Part shown: piece by piece, positions 23,986 through 36,682 of the stretch | How the letters are laid out: each line of letters starts with the position of its first letter | Numbering within the stretch: the stretch's first letter is position 1 | Origin: Rhytidiadelphus loreus | Taxonomy: Eukaryota > Streptophyta > Bryopsida > Hypnales > Hylocomiaceae | Direction of reading: 5' to 3' | Assembly (NCBI GenBank): GCA_947034895.1 | Contig: OX344765.1 | Location: 6,825,001 to 6,889,000 of the forward strand | DNA length: 64,000 nt | Translations under genes and position numbers: made by a program | Notes under the pieces: model-generated | The model's database searches: none | What the model was told of the DNA's origin: nothing | What the model saw: the letters and a program-made list of their open reading frames with translations, nothing else

Positions 23986-25147
23986 ATCTTAAATTTAATA
24001 TTTTGTCTCCATTGGCTCGGGGGGTGCACTTAGTTCTACTATAACAAACCACGTGCGAACAAGTGGTTTCTAATAAACTATAATTTCAACCTAAAATTTT
24101 GAACATTGTTTAATAATGAGTATAGCTTTCTATTGCCAAAATTTCCAACTCAAATCAAATATGAAATGATTTCTAGAAGAGGTTGAAAATGAACTAAAAT
24201 GGCATGTTTTTCAACTCAAATAATTATAGAGGACACATTTAGATGACCATTGAGTCAATATTCAACTCAAAATGAGCTTTCAATAATGAGTTATTTTTAG
24301 GAATTTTTTGTTCATTTTTTAGACAATTTTTTCTTATATAATATAGGGGTGTGAAAGTTATTTTTCAGTTCTACAGTGTATCTTTTTACTTCAAAAATTT
24401 GTAACTAATTATTATTAACAAATAAAAATATCAATAATTCAAAACATAAACTTTCAAAGTAGGAAAATCTATTCATATTTTTTTAATTTTGTTTTATTTA
24501 AAATTCAAAAAGTATATAGGGGGTCCAAAGTTTTGTTTGCATGTGGGTTCTAATGGGCACTCTAAATGACCCCCCGAGTCCATTGGTCCACATATGGCTT
24601 AGCCTCCACGCGTTGTTTGTACATTTTATTTGTTGTTGAAATAAAGTTTATTGTGTGCCAAAGAAAAAACACAAAACATATAAATTTTTACCAATTAGGG
24701 TCTTCAAGAAGAAAAGTAAGTGAAAAAAGCAAAAAACAAGTGTAGTGGAACTAAGGTAGAAATACCTATATCCAACTAGGGTCTCGTACATGACTTGTAG
24801 CATGCAACTATTTCCCAACCAAGGTTGAAATAGATTTCCAATCAAGGTTTGGAATGGGTATTTTTTACACCTTTTCAAGGTTGTAACCAACAAGGTGATG
24901 ACATAGGTTCCAAAGTAGTGAGCAAGAAAGTAGTAAGTAATGAGCGGGAAAGTAATTCTTGAATGATTGGAATTGAAAGACTCTAGACATTGGCTATGGA
25001 CATGGATAACTTTTTGGCTCCCAAAAACACAATAAGTTCAATTTTGAAAATAAAATTATGGAAAAGTTGTAGTCCCCATATTTCCTATCTTTCTTTAGAG
25101 GAAAAATATGCATCCCTCATATTGCTCATCATGTGTCGCAAAATTGC
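23986..25147. other. AT-rich intergenic DNA
   Basis: No gene seen. Fragmentary AT-rich sequence with homopolymer runs, and no inverted ends that I could pair. Confidence 0.35.
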
Positions 25148-25151
25148 TTAA

Positions 25152-25939
25152 CCCATAAACGTCAATACGGACGTTTGGTGTCCAATGAATGACAAGGGAA
25201 TCTCTTGTATAGGATAGAAATACAACTATTCATCCTCGTTTTTAGGGGTGGAAAGGAGAAATCTTCTACAATGCTTTGACTTCCAATGAGTGGTTTCGAA
25301 ATTTAGTATACCAATGATTCCCACGATATCAAAATGCATGATTTCCAAGGTCACCCGTCCGTCCTTTAACCCTGGAGCGCTCTGACGTCCATTTTCTGGA
25401 CGATGAATAGATTCAGATCCTTGTTTCTGTCTCATTCCTCCTTGGATGAAAGTCATCCTAATTTTTGGTGATACTTTATCAAGTTGTTGTCCTATCCATC
25501 AGTTGGATTTGGTGTTACTAGAATATATTACATTTCTAAAATTACAAATGTAGAAGTATGTCAAGTGGTCAATTTGCATTGACTTTAGTTCAAAACTAGA
25601 TGTGCAAAAATGAGGTCAAAGATGTAAAGGTCACAAAATTTCAAAAAATCACCATATGAAGAGAACCTTATTTCAAATCCATTCCAACAAGTTTTACTCA
25701 AAAAATGATAATATTTTACTTGTAATTGAATTTAGAAGGAATTCTAAAATTTTCTTTTCAAAATTTATAGAAAAAGATTGGTGATAGCATTAGTAGATCT
25801 AACCGTACGGATAGAATTTAAAAATCAAAATCTACAACTTTCATTTGTATACCAATTCCAAAATATTCTTCCAAATTTTAGTTTATAATGTTTTTTTCTC
25901 AAATTGTCAATTTTGAAGATGAATCCAGACGTTTAGGGG
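25152..25939. mobile_element. Compound piggyBac-like element(s), three TTAA sites
   Basis: TTAA at 25148-25151, 25366-25369 and 25940-25943. The first 215 bp (cccataaacgtcaatacgg...) is homologous to the complete 224-bp element at 59616-59839. The second part (ccctggagcgctctgacg... to cgtttagggg) has its own CCC/GGGG ends. Either two elements share a central TTAA, or a longer element with ends CCCATAAACGT / CCCCTAAACGT contains the shorter one. The right end lies about 160 bp upstream of the phosphatase start, so it forms part of that promoter region. Another GGGTTAA follows immediately. Confidence 0.65.
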
Positions 25940-26102
25940 TTAAGGGTTAAATGATCGGGTATGGGTGTTTCTACCTTATAGACGACATGCAGACGAAGCA
26001 CATTTAACCTATCATCAACGACCTGCCAAACGTTCTCTCCACCATCATCGTTGTGCAGAGTGCTCCGCATTTACATCTGTATTTACAAGATGATGGACAA
26101 CC

Positions 26103-29100
26103 ATGAGCTTCTCGAGGTCACAAATCTCACCTTCCCCACCTCCAATTCACTCAAATCATGTAGATTCATCTGCACTTTGCTGTATGTCCACTTTCCTACT
26201 CTTCCTTTGCCGAAATTAATTAGGGTGATGGAGTTTGCTATTATTTAGTTTTTATTGATTGTTTGTTAAGAATTGCAAGGGGATGCTGGTGCACCAAAGT
26301 ATGCCTTAGTGGGATACTGGATGCGAAAGTTAGACGGGTTCAAAGATTGAGTGATAGATGACCTAAAATCGACATTCTCAAATATGATGTGTAAGATTTT
26401 AGGATTTTGTAGTTAGGTATGAGATGCAATTAGGTAGCTGTGCCTTATCAAAGGGAATTATGGAAGATGGTGGGAGGTGAGGTGCTGATTTGTCCTTGTG
26501 GGATTTGGGTAGGGTTTTGGATCGAAGCTCATGGTGTTTTAGTGTTTTTCCATTTGTATGTTCATATGTTCTGGTGCACCAAGTATGCATTACATGGATG
26601 CTGTATGCGAAAGTTAGCAGGGTTCAAAGTTTGAGTGATAGATGACCTAAAATCGACATTCTCAAAATGGATGTGTAGAATTTTTAGGGTTTTGTAGTTA
26701 GGTTTGACTGTCGATTCGGTAGTTTTGCCTTAACAGTGGGAATTATGGAAGATGGTGGGAGATGACTAGATGAGGTGATGATATGTGCTTGTCGGGTTTT
26801 GGTAGGGTTTTGGATCGAAGCTCATGGTGTTGTAGGGTTTTTGCTTGTGTAGGTTCATGTGTTTTGCAGACATGGGGATCGGTCACCCACGCCTCTTGGG
26901 GAGGCCAAAGCTCAGACTGAGCTTTGGACAAGCCGCATCCAGGAGGTTCCTGCTGCGTTACGAAATCGGGAGTATTTCCCACAGAAGTTCCCATGGGGGC
27001 TTCTCACTACTAAGGGTAAGCTACAGTAATTGATCTCTCACAAACTAAATTATGAACACACATTCCCTTTGTCTTGCACAGCATGTTTGAAAAGTGAACC
27101 CTTAGCAATGGTATCAGTTTTTTGATGAATTGAAAGTGTGATTTAAACCCTAGATCAAGGATTAGAGATGGCGAAATTGGGCCTCATGTTTGAGAAGTGA
27201 AACATTCCCATTGTTTTGCACAGCATGTTTGAGAAGTGAAACCCTAGGAATGGTATCAGTTTTTTTGATGGATTGGAAGTGTGACTCAACCCCTAGATCG
27301 AGGATAAGAAATGCGAAATTGGGCCTCATGTTTTACGCAGGTTGTCTGGAAACGTTCTTTGTCCAATTTTAATTTTAATTTTTTGATAAACGCATGCAAA
27401 AATCTTCACTGATTCTGGTGATATATATCTGAATTATGTTTTTGACAAAATTATCAATATGATTGGTTGTTTCGCAACCATAAATCCTTGGTCCTTTTTG
27501 GTTGGAAGCTTCACATCAAGGGATTGGATGCTTCGCATTTAGGGATTCTAGAGGAGATTCACATGATTTTTGGCTTGATTACCAGTATTGGTCAAGAAAT
27601 TAGTTCTTATTGAAGTTGTTTGGAACAGGAGCGGAGCAGGCAAGGAATTTGGGTGTGTGGTTGAGAGAGCACTACTTACCCGAGTTCAGGAAATCGAATG
27701 GGAAATTAAACTTTCGGGAAGCTCCTCAGAATTTTGTTAGTTTGCGAACAACCAACTTCCTCCGCACCACTCTCACTGGTATGTCTCACTATGATCAATG
27801 CTTACCATGAACTTTGTTTTCAGTGAAATTAGATTGATTCAGGAACTTTTAGACAAAATCTTCAAGAAATCATCCTCATGATAGGGAAGCCAAGGAATGA
27901 CTCTTTCTATGATGTCTAAGAGTTCCTGAAATAGTCTAATTTTATGGAAAACCCTGTTCTTTCTTGTAATGTAAGACTATCTACGTTTCTACACTCAGAA
28001 TTGTTGTTGGATGTTGCATTTCACGTCTGTTTTCGTACAGATTATGGACTCTTTGCTCCTTACAGCCCATATGTTTTAGTTTCTAGTTGATGTTTTAGTT
28101 TTAGTTTTTTCTGTATTGTGCGCGACTTACTTTCTTATCTGCTGTTGGATGGGAGCAGCCTGGTTTTTGTTGGAGGGATTATTGGAGTCTTCGGAAGCTG
28201 CAGGCTCTATCCCCTTCACTTGTCGAGAGGCGAAGGACGAAAATCTCTACCACAATGAGTACTGCCCTCGGTATGCATTCCTTAACAATCACGCCTCGTC
28301 TATTAATTCATGTTAGTGCTGAAGTCCGATGCTTTGGAAAATTATGGGAAAACCTATTGATAAAACGTAATGATATATCTGTAGTCTTCAGCAAAAGTGG
28401 GAGCAAGCTTGGACGGCCATTAAGAGAGCTGTTGGGGATGACGGGGTTAACTGGCGAGAGAACTTTAAGGGCATGCAAGACGCAATGACTCGGGTATTGG
28501 AACTTGTCCTTGACAATCCAGGATTTTTGATGTCCATGGACGGTGCAGGTTTCCCATGGATAACGGTAATTCGCTCAGAGACTCCAGTTCGTGCAAAAGA
28601 GACTATCATGAGTTAGGCACGATAATTATTAAAATTGATCATGAGATTTTGCTTGAATCGACGAAAATTGCTTGCTGAAAACCCCCAACTTACGCTTATT
28701 TTGTTATGTCAGGCTGTGGATACACTTGAATGCGGAAGGTCCCATGGCGATGCCTTACCAGAGGGAGTTTCTGACGAAAATCTTACGGCTGTTAGATCGT
28801 TGCTTGCAAAAGACTATGCTGCATCATATCAGGTAAAACCTCATCTCGAGATCGTAAGATCTACACTGCGTTAAAGTAATTTCTATGTGATTTTCTGCAT
28901 GTTTAGCATCGTACGCATTATTCAGTAGTATGCAACATTACGATATGATCTGCAAGAGTGTATCCATTGAGATTTAATTGTTGTTGCCATGCTATGGCAG
29001 GATAGAGACGTGTTGCAATTGTCCATAGGCAGGCTGGTTAGGGAGTTGAAGGAGGCGTTACTTGATCGTGTGAACGTCTCTCAATCCTCAGCGTGCCGCC

Positions 29101-29631
29101 CTTCTCTTTACTTATACTCAGGTCACGACGTTACCATCATGCCACTTTCAGGTAATCATCACTGCTCACAGATCAATTTTCAACTCCTAGTGGGGTTTAA
29201 GAATCAAACATGGTTATCATTTTTTTCAAACAGTTCAGTATATTGCACAGTTATCGTTGTAAATATTCTTAAGCAATGTTGACCACGCACCCTAGAAGAA
29301 ATTTAGAATTTCTAATGAATTCGTTTATGAATCTTTGAATGCAGTGGCAATGGGGGTGCCCTGGCCAGAATGGCCCGGTTACACATCCTCAATATGTGTT
29401 GAGTTGTGGCGCTCCCAGGACGGTGAACACTTTGTCCGCCTTCTTTTTGATCGCAAGGAGGTTGCTGTTCCCATCTCTCGAGTCGAGGGCGCACCCAAGA
29501 AAGCCTTTCTATCATTTGATGAGTTTTGTAAAGTAACTGAATGGTCTAGTCTCTCCGAGGCCGAATTCTCCAGTAGGTGCCAGAATGTCTCAGACATCAC
29601 ACCACCGACGCCCAACCGCATCTTAGCGTAA
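26103..29631 (+). CDS. Histidine acid phosphatase family protein (branch 2, ACP6/lysophosphatidate phosphatase-like)
   Basis: Exons 26870-27015, 27629-27778, 28159-28270, 28385-28565, 28713-28832, 29001-29151 and 29345-29631 join in frame. A 14-nt first exon 26103-26116 (MSFSR) supplies the start and completes the first catalytic motif, giving 386 aa. That first exon is tentative, because family members usually have more residues before the motif. Visible motifs are RHGDRSP (residues 5-11, the phosphate-accepting His) and SGHDVTIMPL (H283-D284, the general acid pair), with LTTKGAEQARNLGVWLREHY as the following helix. The family hydrolyses phosphomonoesters; substrate here is unknown. No signal peptide is seen with this start. 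Two introns carry tandem duplications (26289-26868 and 27061-27344). The gene converges on the ZNG1-like gene. Confidence 0.85.
26289..26868 (+). repeat. Tandem duplication in phosphatase intron 1 (about 285-bp unit)
   Basis: Two diverged copies start at gtgcaccaaagtatgc (26289) and gtgcaccaagtatgc (26574). Both contain gatagatgacctaaaatcga and gttttggatcgaagctcatg. The second copy ends at the acceptor of exon 2, so the branch-point/acceptor neighbourhood is duplicated too. Confidence 0.8.
27061..27344 (+). repeat. Tandem duplication in phosphatase intron 2 (142-bp unit)
   Basis: Copies begin cattccctttgtcttgcaca (27061) and cattcccattgttttgcaca (27203). Both contain caatggtatcag or gaatggtatcag and cgaaattgggcctcatgttt. 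Confidence 0.8.
27829..27945 (+). repeat. Small fold-back repeat, copy 2
   Basis: Arms ttcaggaacttttagaca and tgtctaagagttcctgaa pair around a loop of about 75 bp, just after exon 3 of the phosphatase gene. It is related to 12808-12935. Confidence 0.6.
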
Positions 29632-30299
29632 GTGATTTTTTTACTAGATGAGGCAATCAATAAGGTGAACACTTTTGGAAAGAGGCATTAGTATTCCATG
29701 ACCGGAGTGCTGAGCCGTAATTACGGAGTTACCAAATTTTTTTAAAAGAGGCATTAGTACGTCATGAGCTAAGCATTGAGCTGCAATTACTGATTTGTTG
29801 CCAAGAGGCAATCTGAGAACCATGTTACAACTGAGTGATATACCGGGGTACATCCTGAATACAACAAAGGTCAAATATTTCCAGCACTTACAGTTGAGCT
29901 TATTAGAGGAAAAACGCAAATTTTGGTACGATGGTGATGAAATCCTAACTTGACCTAGGCGCTTTGGCTTCACGCATGGATCATTTCATAGAAATTGGCT
30001 CACTGTGAACCTGTAGGTAATTAGCTTAATGTGTTGAAGATCTCATGTTGCTCTCCTGCACTTGAACGAAAATGGGAGATTCCTGGTTACCAAGAACCCG
30101 TTATCCCCAGACTGACAGTAGAACTATGTTTCAAGTTGCACAGATTAAGTAGACTTCAACTAAATGTCGTCTCTGTAGGACCTCAAGGTATAGCTGAAAG
30201 ATTATTCACAGGACAGCCACTGGGCATGACCTATTCTGTACATTTAAGACCTCATTCCCAATTTGCTTTTGACCAACTTTGGAAAAGTGATGTGATGTA

Positions 30300-30881
30300 C
30301 AGTCGGGTACCATAAACTTCCGAATTTTTGCACCCTATGAGATGAGGAGAACTTTGGAAGGTCAATGTGCTAAAAATGAATGGAATTTCGAATTGTGAAT
30401 TGTGTTGGAATCACACTAAAGTCTACTTCATCATCATTACAAAAACTCATGTGTAATTGAAAATCATACAAAGAGTTAGATGTTTTTTATACACTATCTA
30501 CCATCTAGTGTTCCACCATTTGTGAAAATTACAACTTGTATTAATGGTACATATTAGAAATGAACCTTCACAATTGCTTTAGAGATACTTCATACCATAC
30601 CACTTGAATTGCTTGTATGATTTCTTGCTTGTTCTTCACCCCAATTGCAAACTATCTTCCAAAGGTTCTCTATGAAATGGTAGATAGTGTATAAAAGAAA
30701 TCCAAATTGTTGTATGATTTGAAATTATTCATTTTCACTTGTTATGAAGTTGAAGTGCACTTCATTTTGATTCCAACGCAAGTTGCGGTTTCAAAATCGG
30801 TTCATTTTTTAGTATGCTAGAGCTTTTTGAAGTTATAGTGAAAAGTGACTGAAAAATTCGTAAGTTTCTGGTACCCGACTG
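30300..30881. mobile_element. Tc1/mariner-like fold-back MITE with TA duplication
   Basis: The element runs CAGTCGGGTACC...GGTACCCGACTG, flanked by TA at 30298-30299 and 30882-30883. The first 32 bp of the two ends differ at two positions, and similarity extends inward for about 200 bp: atacactatctaccat near 30490 and its complement near 30680. It is non-coding, 582 bp, between the convergent 3' ends of the phosphatase and ZNG1-like genes. The TA duplication and CAGT start are typical of Tc1/mariner; the transposase source is not in the window. Confidence 0.85.
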
Positions 30882-31110
30882 TACTATCTCTAGCACAGGC
30901 TCCAGCAGATACAGAACAGAGTCCAAAGAAGGTAAACATTGAAAAATGAACACCGGTAATATACAAAGTCAACGCCAGTACATACATAGGCTCTACTAGG
31001 TCACAAAACGGTGCTCACAATGAAATATAATCCTAAGTATGATAAAAGTAAAAATTGGATGCAAAGGAAGAGCAAAAGCAAGCATGCAGTGGCAACTACA
31101 CTGAAAGATG

Positions 31111-34100
31111 CTAAAGACATGTATTGAAAGACTCCAACAAAACGTCTTTCTTCAGATTCTTTCCTGCACAACCACAGCTAAGCTCAGATTGGTATCAAAG
31201 ATAACTGAATTTTGATACTTTCCAAGTGAGGAGATTGAAGGATTTCCCTAGTGCTATAATCTAAGAGACCTTTAGCAGAATAATTTCCAATATTGAAAGC
31301 ACAAGTCACACTTAACAATAAATGGAAGACTGGCAACACGAATACAGCACTTAAAACATGAGAATCGAGGGTACACGTTGAAAGCAGGACACACCTATGA
31401 AGACTATCTGCGTCCTTCGCCTTTCATCCGGCCTCCACGATCGAGTAGGAACAATCTCATATAAGTCACGAACAGCCTGCATTTGCACACGATTAAGTGC
31501 ATGATAAAGACCTTGAAAACAAGTTTTCAAATAAATTCCGTTTGTATCGGCAAAGGGAGCAGTCTCAAACATATGCTAGGCTTACACTCTTTGAAAGATT
31601 GGATAATTTCTCTTAATACGCAGAGCGTTGAATACACATTCCAAACATATAAGAACTCCAAAGTAATAATCAAGTCTAGTTCAGAAGGAAGAACCCTCGC
31701 AGTACTAACAATAAAAGAGGAACATAACGTGTGAGAACACTTTAAGGGTGATCAACTCATTCACAACTGTATATAAGATAGTCTCACTGGTTGCAGCTCT
31801 CACAGAAGAGTACCCACGTGTTGGTTTGGAATTCTACCTGAAGCATGTACATGTTGTCAGACCCCTGAATATTAAAGACGCCCTTCATGCGATAGATTTC
31901 AGATTCCATCCCTCCTTCCCACAAGAGATCCCCAAGCCAGTCATTTACCTGTCACCAGATCAATAGGAATGTTTTAATCCATCAAATGATACATGTATGT
32001 TTCTTTGCAATGACTACAACGTGTAAATGAACTTTGTGATCATAAGAGAATTAAACGAGTTTTCATGTATCGCCAGACCGCCAGACCGATATCATGACTC
32101 TCATTATCGACACTATAAAAATGAAGTGGAATAAAAATTACCTTGTCCAGATTAGCAGCTTCATATGCAGAGAAACTGACAGTGCCCACCATACGATCGT
32201 GAACATCCCGTTCATCCAGTTGCAAGAGTATCTCAACATCTGCAGAAGGCTGTGCATATTCACAAGAGAAGGATCAGATACTCAATCAGAAGTTTCAGAA
32301 CCTGCAAGAAACACAAAGGTAAGAGTTGTTTGCATTGCAACAAATCCAACTAGGAAGAGACGACTGTACCTGGGCTTTGTATGCCCTGAGCTCAAATACA
32401 TCCTTGAGGTCCACTTGACAACGCTCAGAGCGAACAATTTTCACTAATCCATTGATCTTATGAATCTGAGCTTCCAAGTCCTCCACTTCTGTTGAACCTC
32501 CAGTTACAAGGTCAACCTTGTTAAGAAGCACCACATCCTGTATCCCAGACCCTATCAATTCCTAATAGGTCAATGTATACCAAGAAAAAATTGTCGTTCA
32601 GGCACGTTATTGATATGGATGAACATTCACAAGAGATGAGACCCCTACCGCAAATGCAATCTGAAGGTACGCTTCATTCACTGCCCCATTTTCCCGTGTA
32701 TCTGCGAGTTGCTGCTTCAAGTTCCTGGCATCTACAACCTGCCAGCCCACATCATGTTGAAAATACGAGCATTTACAAGGGACTGGGTAATGCTGTCTCA
32801 AATTCTTGCTGAATAAATAGCGTAGTGATAATGAGTGACATCACCTACTAAAAACATTTATCCAGTCAAGGCACTTGGTGCCATATTATCCTGCGTACTT
32901 GAGGAATCCAAAGAAGAGTAGAATCTAAGAAGCCTCCATTGCATAAGGTACTACAGTTGAGAATGAACTGAAGGTTGCGAGTGTAATCAATCTTATTGTA
33001 TATGTCCACTTTATCACCAATACACACAATGTTGAAATGATTCTTATGATATTAAATTTGAACGCATTTGAATTACATTATTCACAAAATAATCAATGGA
33101 ATTGGTCATTTTCAAACCATGAAATCTTTTAGGAGTTAAGTTCCTAAAGCTTTTGATGAATGGATTACGACGGGCATTCAAAACATACCGTAACTATAGA
33201 GTCTAGATGAACAGGGGATTCAAGTTGATCATCAACCCAAAGAATGGCAGCAACCGGACCAGGATTCGCAAGCCCAGTTGTTTCCAATATTATATGATCA
33301 AACCTGAAAAATGAGTCGTAAACATTTTCAGTAACAAGTAAATCATAATCGAACGAAATCTCAGCAAAATTTCATAGAAAACGAACATAAAACCGAGGGT
33401 ACTAAAACCATTAGAAACCTGATCCCGTCTCCTATAGTGGCCCCTTTTACCAACAGTGACTCATCTCTTCTAATTATTCACTTGATTAGCAAATAAGGTA
33501 AAAGCATGACTTGGCTAAATGTCAATGGACACTAATCCTGTACAGAAATAGGGATGTCTACTGCCCCTTCCATAGCACTCCACCACCTCCCCCCTTTCAA
33601 CGATTGCATATGAAATCATCCAATACATTGAGTGAGAAAAACTTGTCTTATGAGATTTGTGTCAATTGAATAAGTGAAGAATGAAAACTCTAGATTCAGG
33701 TTCTGAAATGAAGATGGTGAAGACGGGGGTGTAGATAGTGATACAATAAGGTAGGGATTGCAATTAGGTTTACTTACCTTATACTACTCTCCCCAAATCA
33801 TTCTATCCACAGCCACAATGCATTGACAACACCTAATCCACTATAGTACCTCCCCACGAAATCATAATACAGACACGACGCTTACTTTTCCCGTCGCTCC
33901 AGCAATTGTTCAAGAGCTTGCACGAAGCTATGCTTGACACTACAACACACACACCCATTCCCCAACTCCACCCACTCCTCCACCAGTGCCCCGCCATCTC
34001 CATCATTCACCATCGCCTTCTCGATCCCCAACTCATCTCCGAACTCGTTCAAGATCACTGCTATTCTTCGACCATGCTTCTCATTCAATATGTAATTGAC

Positions 34101-34379
34101 TAACTGCAGATAAAATTCACCCAAAATTCGTCAGAAATTGCGAATGCAACAGCAAACCTAAACAAAAAGAAAACCTTAATGAGATTTCGGGTCACTCACC
34201 GTTGTTTTGCCAGCTCCCAAGTAGCCTGTGATCATGGTGATCCCCACCGCCACAGCTTGCCCATCGGATTTCGTCACAACTTGGCTTGTACTCTCCGCCA
34301 GAGAATGTTCATTTTCTGTTGGAATTTCAGGCGGGGTTTGGAAGAGCGGAACTGCGAGAGGAGCGTCGTCGTCGTCCAT
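31111..34379 (-). CDS. ZNG1: CobW/ZNG1-type zinc-chaperone GTPase
   Basis: Nine exons on the minus strand: 34379-34200, 34103-33886, 33303-33189, 32738-32649, 32537-32370, 32249-32142, 31948-31838, 31476-31395, 31163-31111. All are GT-AG and phases close, giving 374 aa (human family members are about 395 aa). Motifs in order: Walker A GYLGAGKTT (residues 52-60), the metal-binding CxCC in GNGCVCCSVK (C111, C113, C114), the Walker B-like ETTGLANPGPV (140-150), the GTP-specificity motif NKVD (207-210), and a CobW C-terminal domain (VNDWLGDLLWEGGMESEIYRMKG). The family binds zinc and uses GTP hydrolysis to hand it to client enzymes; in animals and yeast the client is methionine aminopeptidase 1. 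The acidic N-terminus with DAPLAVPL resembles the client-docking motif of ZNG1 proteins (inference). No targeting peptide is seen. Confidence 0.95.
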
Positions 34380-34616
34380 GGCTGAGGTATTTTGGAGTTC
34401 GAGAATTTTGTGACATGAGAAGCAACGGGAGCAATCGTTGAGAGAAGAGTGCTCTCCTTGGAGAAAAACAGAGCGTGCAGGTTTATTGCACAAACCCTAA
34501 TTCATTAGGGTTTTCAAAAACCCTCGTTGAAAATGCTCCGTAAGTGCTTCGCTGATTTATCCTAGTATAGTAGAATGACCCATTACGGTCCCTTTGGTCG
34601 TTGCACATATTTACGA

Positions 34617-34811
34617 CCCCCTCGCTCGGCCTTAGCAGGGGTGCAAGTAAAAAAAAAAGCCCCCTATTTTGGGCCGTTCTAGGGTATACTCTTGACCTCA
34701 CCTAGCTAATATGAGGTCTTTGATCGCAAAAATGAATTCAAAATTTGCAAAAAAATTCATGTGCAGAAAATAAATAATTCCAGGTTTTGCCCGCAGGGCC
34801 GAGCGAGGGGG
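34617..34811. mobile_element. MITE with CCCCCTCGCTCGGCC ends in the ZNG1-like promoter
   Basis: Terminal inverted repeats 34617-34631 and 34797-34811 are perfect over 15 bp. The 195-bp element sits about 240 bp upstream of the ZNG1-like start codon. Its interior (ctagctaatatgaggtc...atgaattcaaaatttgcaa) recurs near 45130, 46290, 47120, 48785 and 49030, but with other or eroded ends. Confidence 0.8.
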
Positions 34812-36678
34812 GCAGTTCTCTCTGGCCATATTTACTTACTATATTTTCTTCTTTTTTTACGGAAAATACGACAAACCACTGCATTGAGTAGTAACAAATT
34901 AACCAAGTGAAGGCATTTATTTTCAGGGCAACATACTTCCACTATCGAGTTTTTTTCTTTCTTCCATCAAAACAAATGATTGTGCTTAGGCTATGGATAC
35001 ATAATATTATTAACTAACCTTGGGGAGCCCCTTTTGCTTCCCTAGAAAGTGGGAGCACTCAGTATGACAACTTTCCAACCAGCCAATGACTCTCTTGCAA
35101 CTTCCCACCCAACCAATGAATCTAGAATTGCAACTTCCTAGCCATTTAATGACTCCCTCCAAATCAAACTAAATTCTTTCCCATGCATATAGAAAGGAAT
35201 TATTCCAATCTCTAAGGGAGAATGGTTTAAGCTAGTTAATAATGTTATATATTGGTAGGAATCAAACCTTAAACCTCATAGGTCCAAGGCGTTCAATAAG
35301 CACAACCGTTTATGGCTATTCCTTGTGGTAGTTTAAAGATAGTTTGATCCCTATTGCACATATTTAGACTTATTCGATTCACAATTTCTTTTGCAAAGGA
35401 GCAATAAAATCTAGAATATTCTACATGTTTTCAGATCAATTTATTTTTGACAAAAGAAATTTACATTACAAGTAGTCAAAGCAAATATAGTTTCCCATTG
35501 TAGTCCCCACAAGGGAACTACACTTGTCCATTTGGAAGCTAAGGTGGTTGTGTTAATTCCATACATGGCTATAATGATAATCCAAAAATATCCTTCATGA
35601 GCTGAATTCTTTTTATACTAATTTTCATATTAGTCTACTATATTTTTATATGATTGAAGTTTATAAAGAAATTTTTTATTTTCAATTTTAGATAACACAC
35701 TAAAAAATGGTAATTGTTGAAGATTTTTCTTGAAAAACATTCTTAGATGATAAAACAATCTAAGTGAACATTTAGAGAGTTTTACTTAGGATAGAGGCTA
35801 GTTCACCACTTGAGTGATAATTTATTTATTTATTTGGATGAAATAATTTCATCAAGCTTATATTATAAGTTCCAAGAATTTCATCTTGTTATAAAATGCA
35901 TTGAGAATAAGAAATTTCATGTAGAAGTGTTGGAAATATCATGACTGATATAGTCAGTTTGTTCTTCAAGGTCAAAGCTTTGTTTTTTCATAAGTTTGTC
36001 CAAAAGATTGCAAAATTTTGTATTTTTCAATTTTTCAATTATATAATAATATTTGACAAATGAAGATCAATGCTAGGGTAAGGGGCTACAAACCTTAGTA
36101 CTTTAAATTGTCAAATGGGGTCAAATTAGCCTTACTTCATGAGATTGTCCAACTGATCATGAACTTCACATTATTGGGTTGGAGAATCAAATGTATGCTT
36201 GAATAAACAAATGTCAATCTTCCAAGATCTTCCAAGATAAATTTGTATAGACTAAGGTTGATTGATCATCTAAAACCAACTAAGATCCAATTCCTCTAAA
36301 AATTTAGGAGTGTATGTCATTATAGGTGGTCAATTTAAAATTGTTCAAAATCTTACATTCTAGGGCACCACAACAATTTGATACCTTGGACAATCCTATA
36401 TTGATGTTTAATAATGAATGCTCCTAGTACATTTTGACATAAATGGTTCAACAATTGACTTTACAATAGGACACCTTACTTTTGGTCCTTTTTGGAAGAA
36501 CAATTATATTATTACCATAATATTTATCCTATTAGCATGAGTGGTTGTCTATTTGATCAAAGTCACACTATTTTATTTTTAGGATAGGCAATAAGGTTCC
36601 TACATTATATAGATTTCTACAAAAATAATGATTTGTATTGACACAATTTTTAGCCCTTACTTGAGTAGGCACATCTAG
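34812..36678. other. AT-rich intergenic DNA
   Basis: No gene or paired inverted ends found in about 1.9 kb. Only short open frames occur. Confidence 0.4.
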
Positions 36679-36682
36679 TTAA

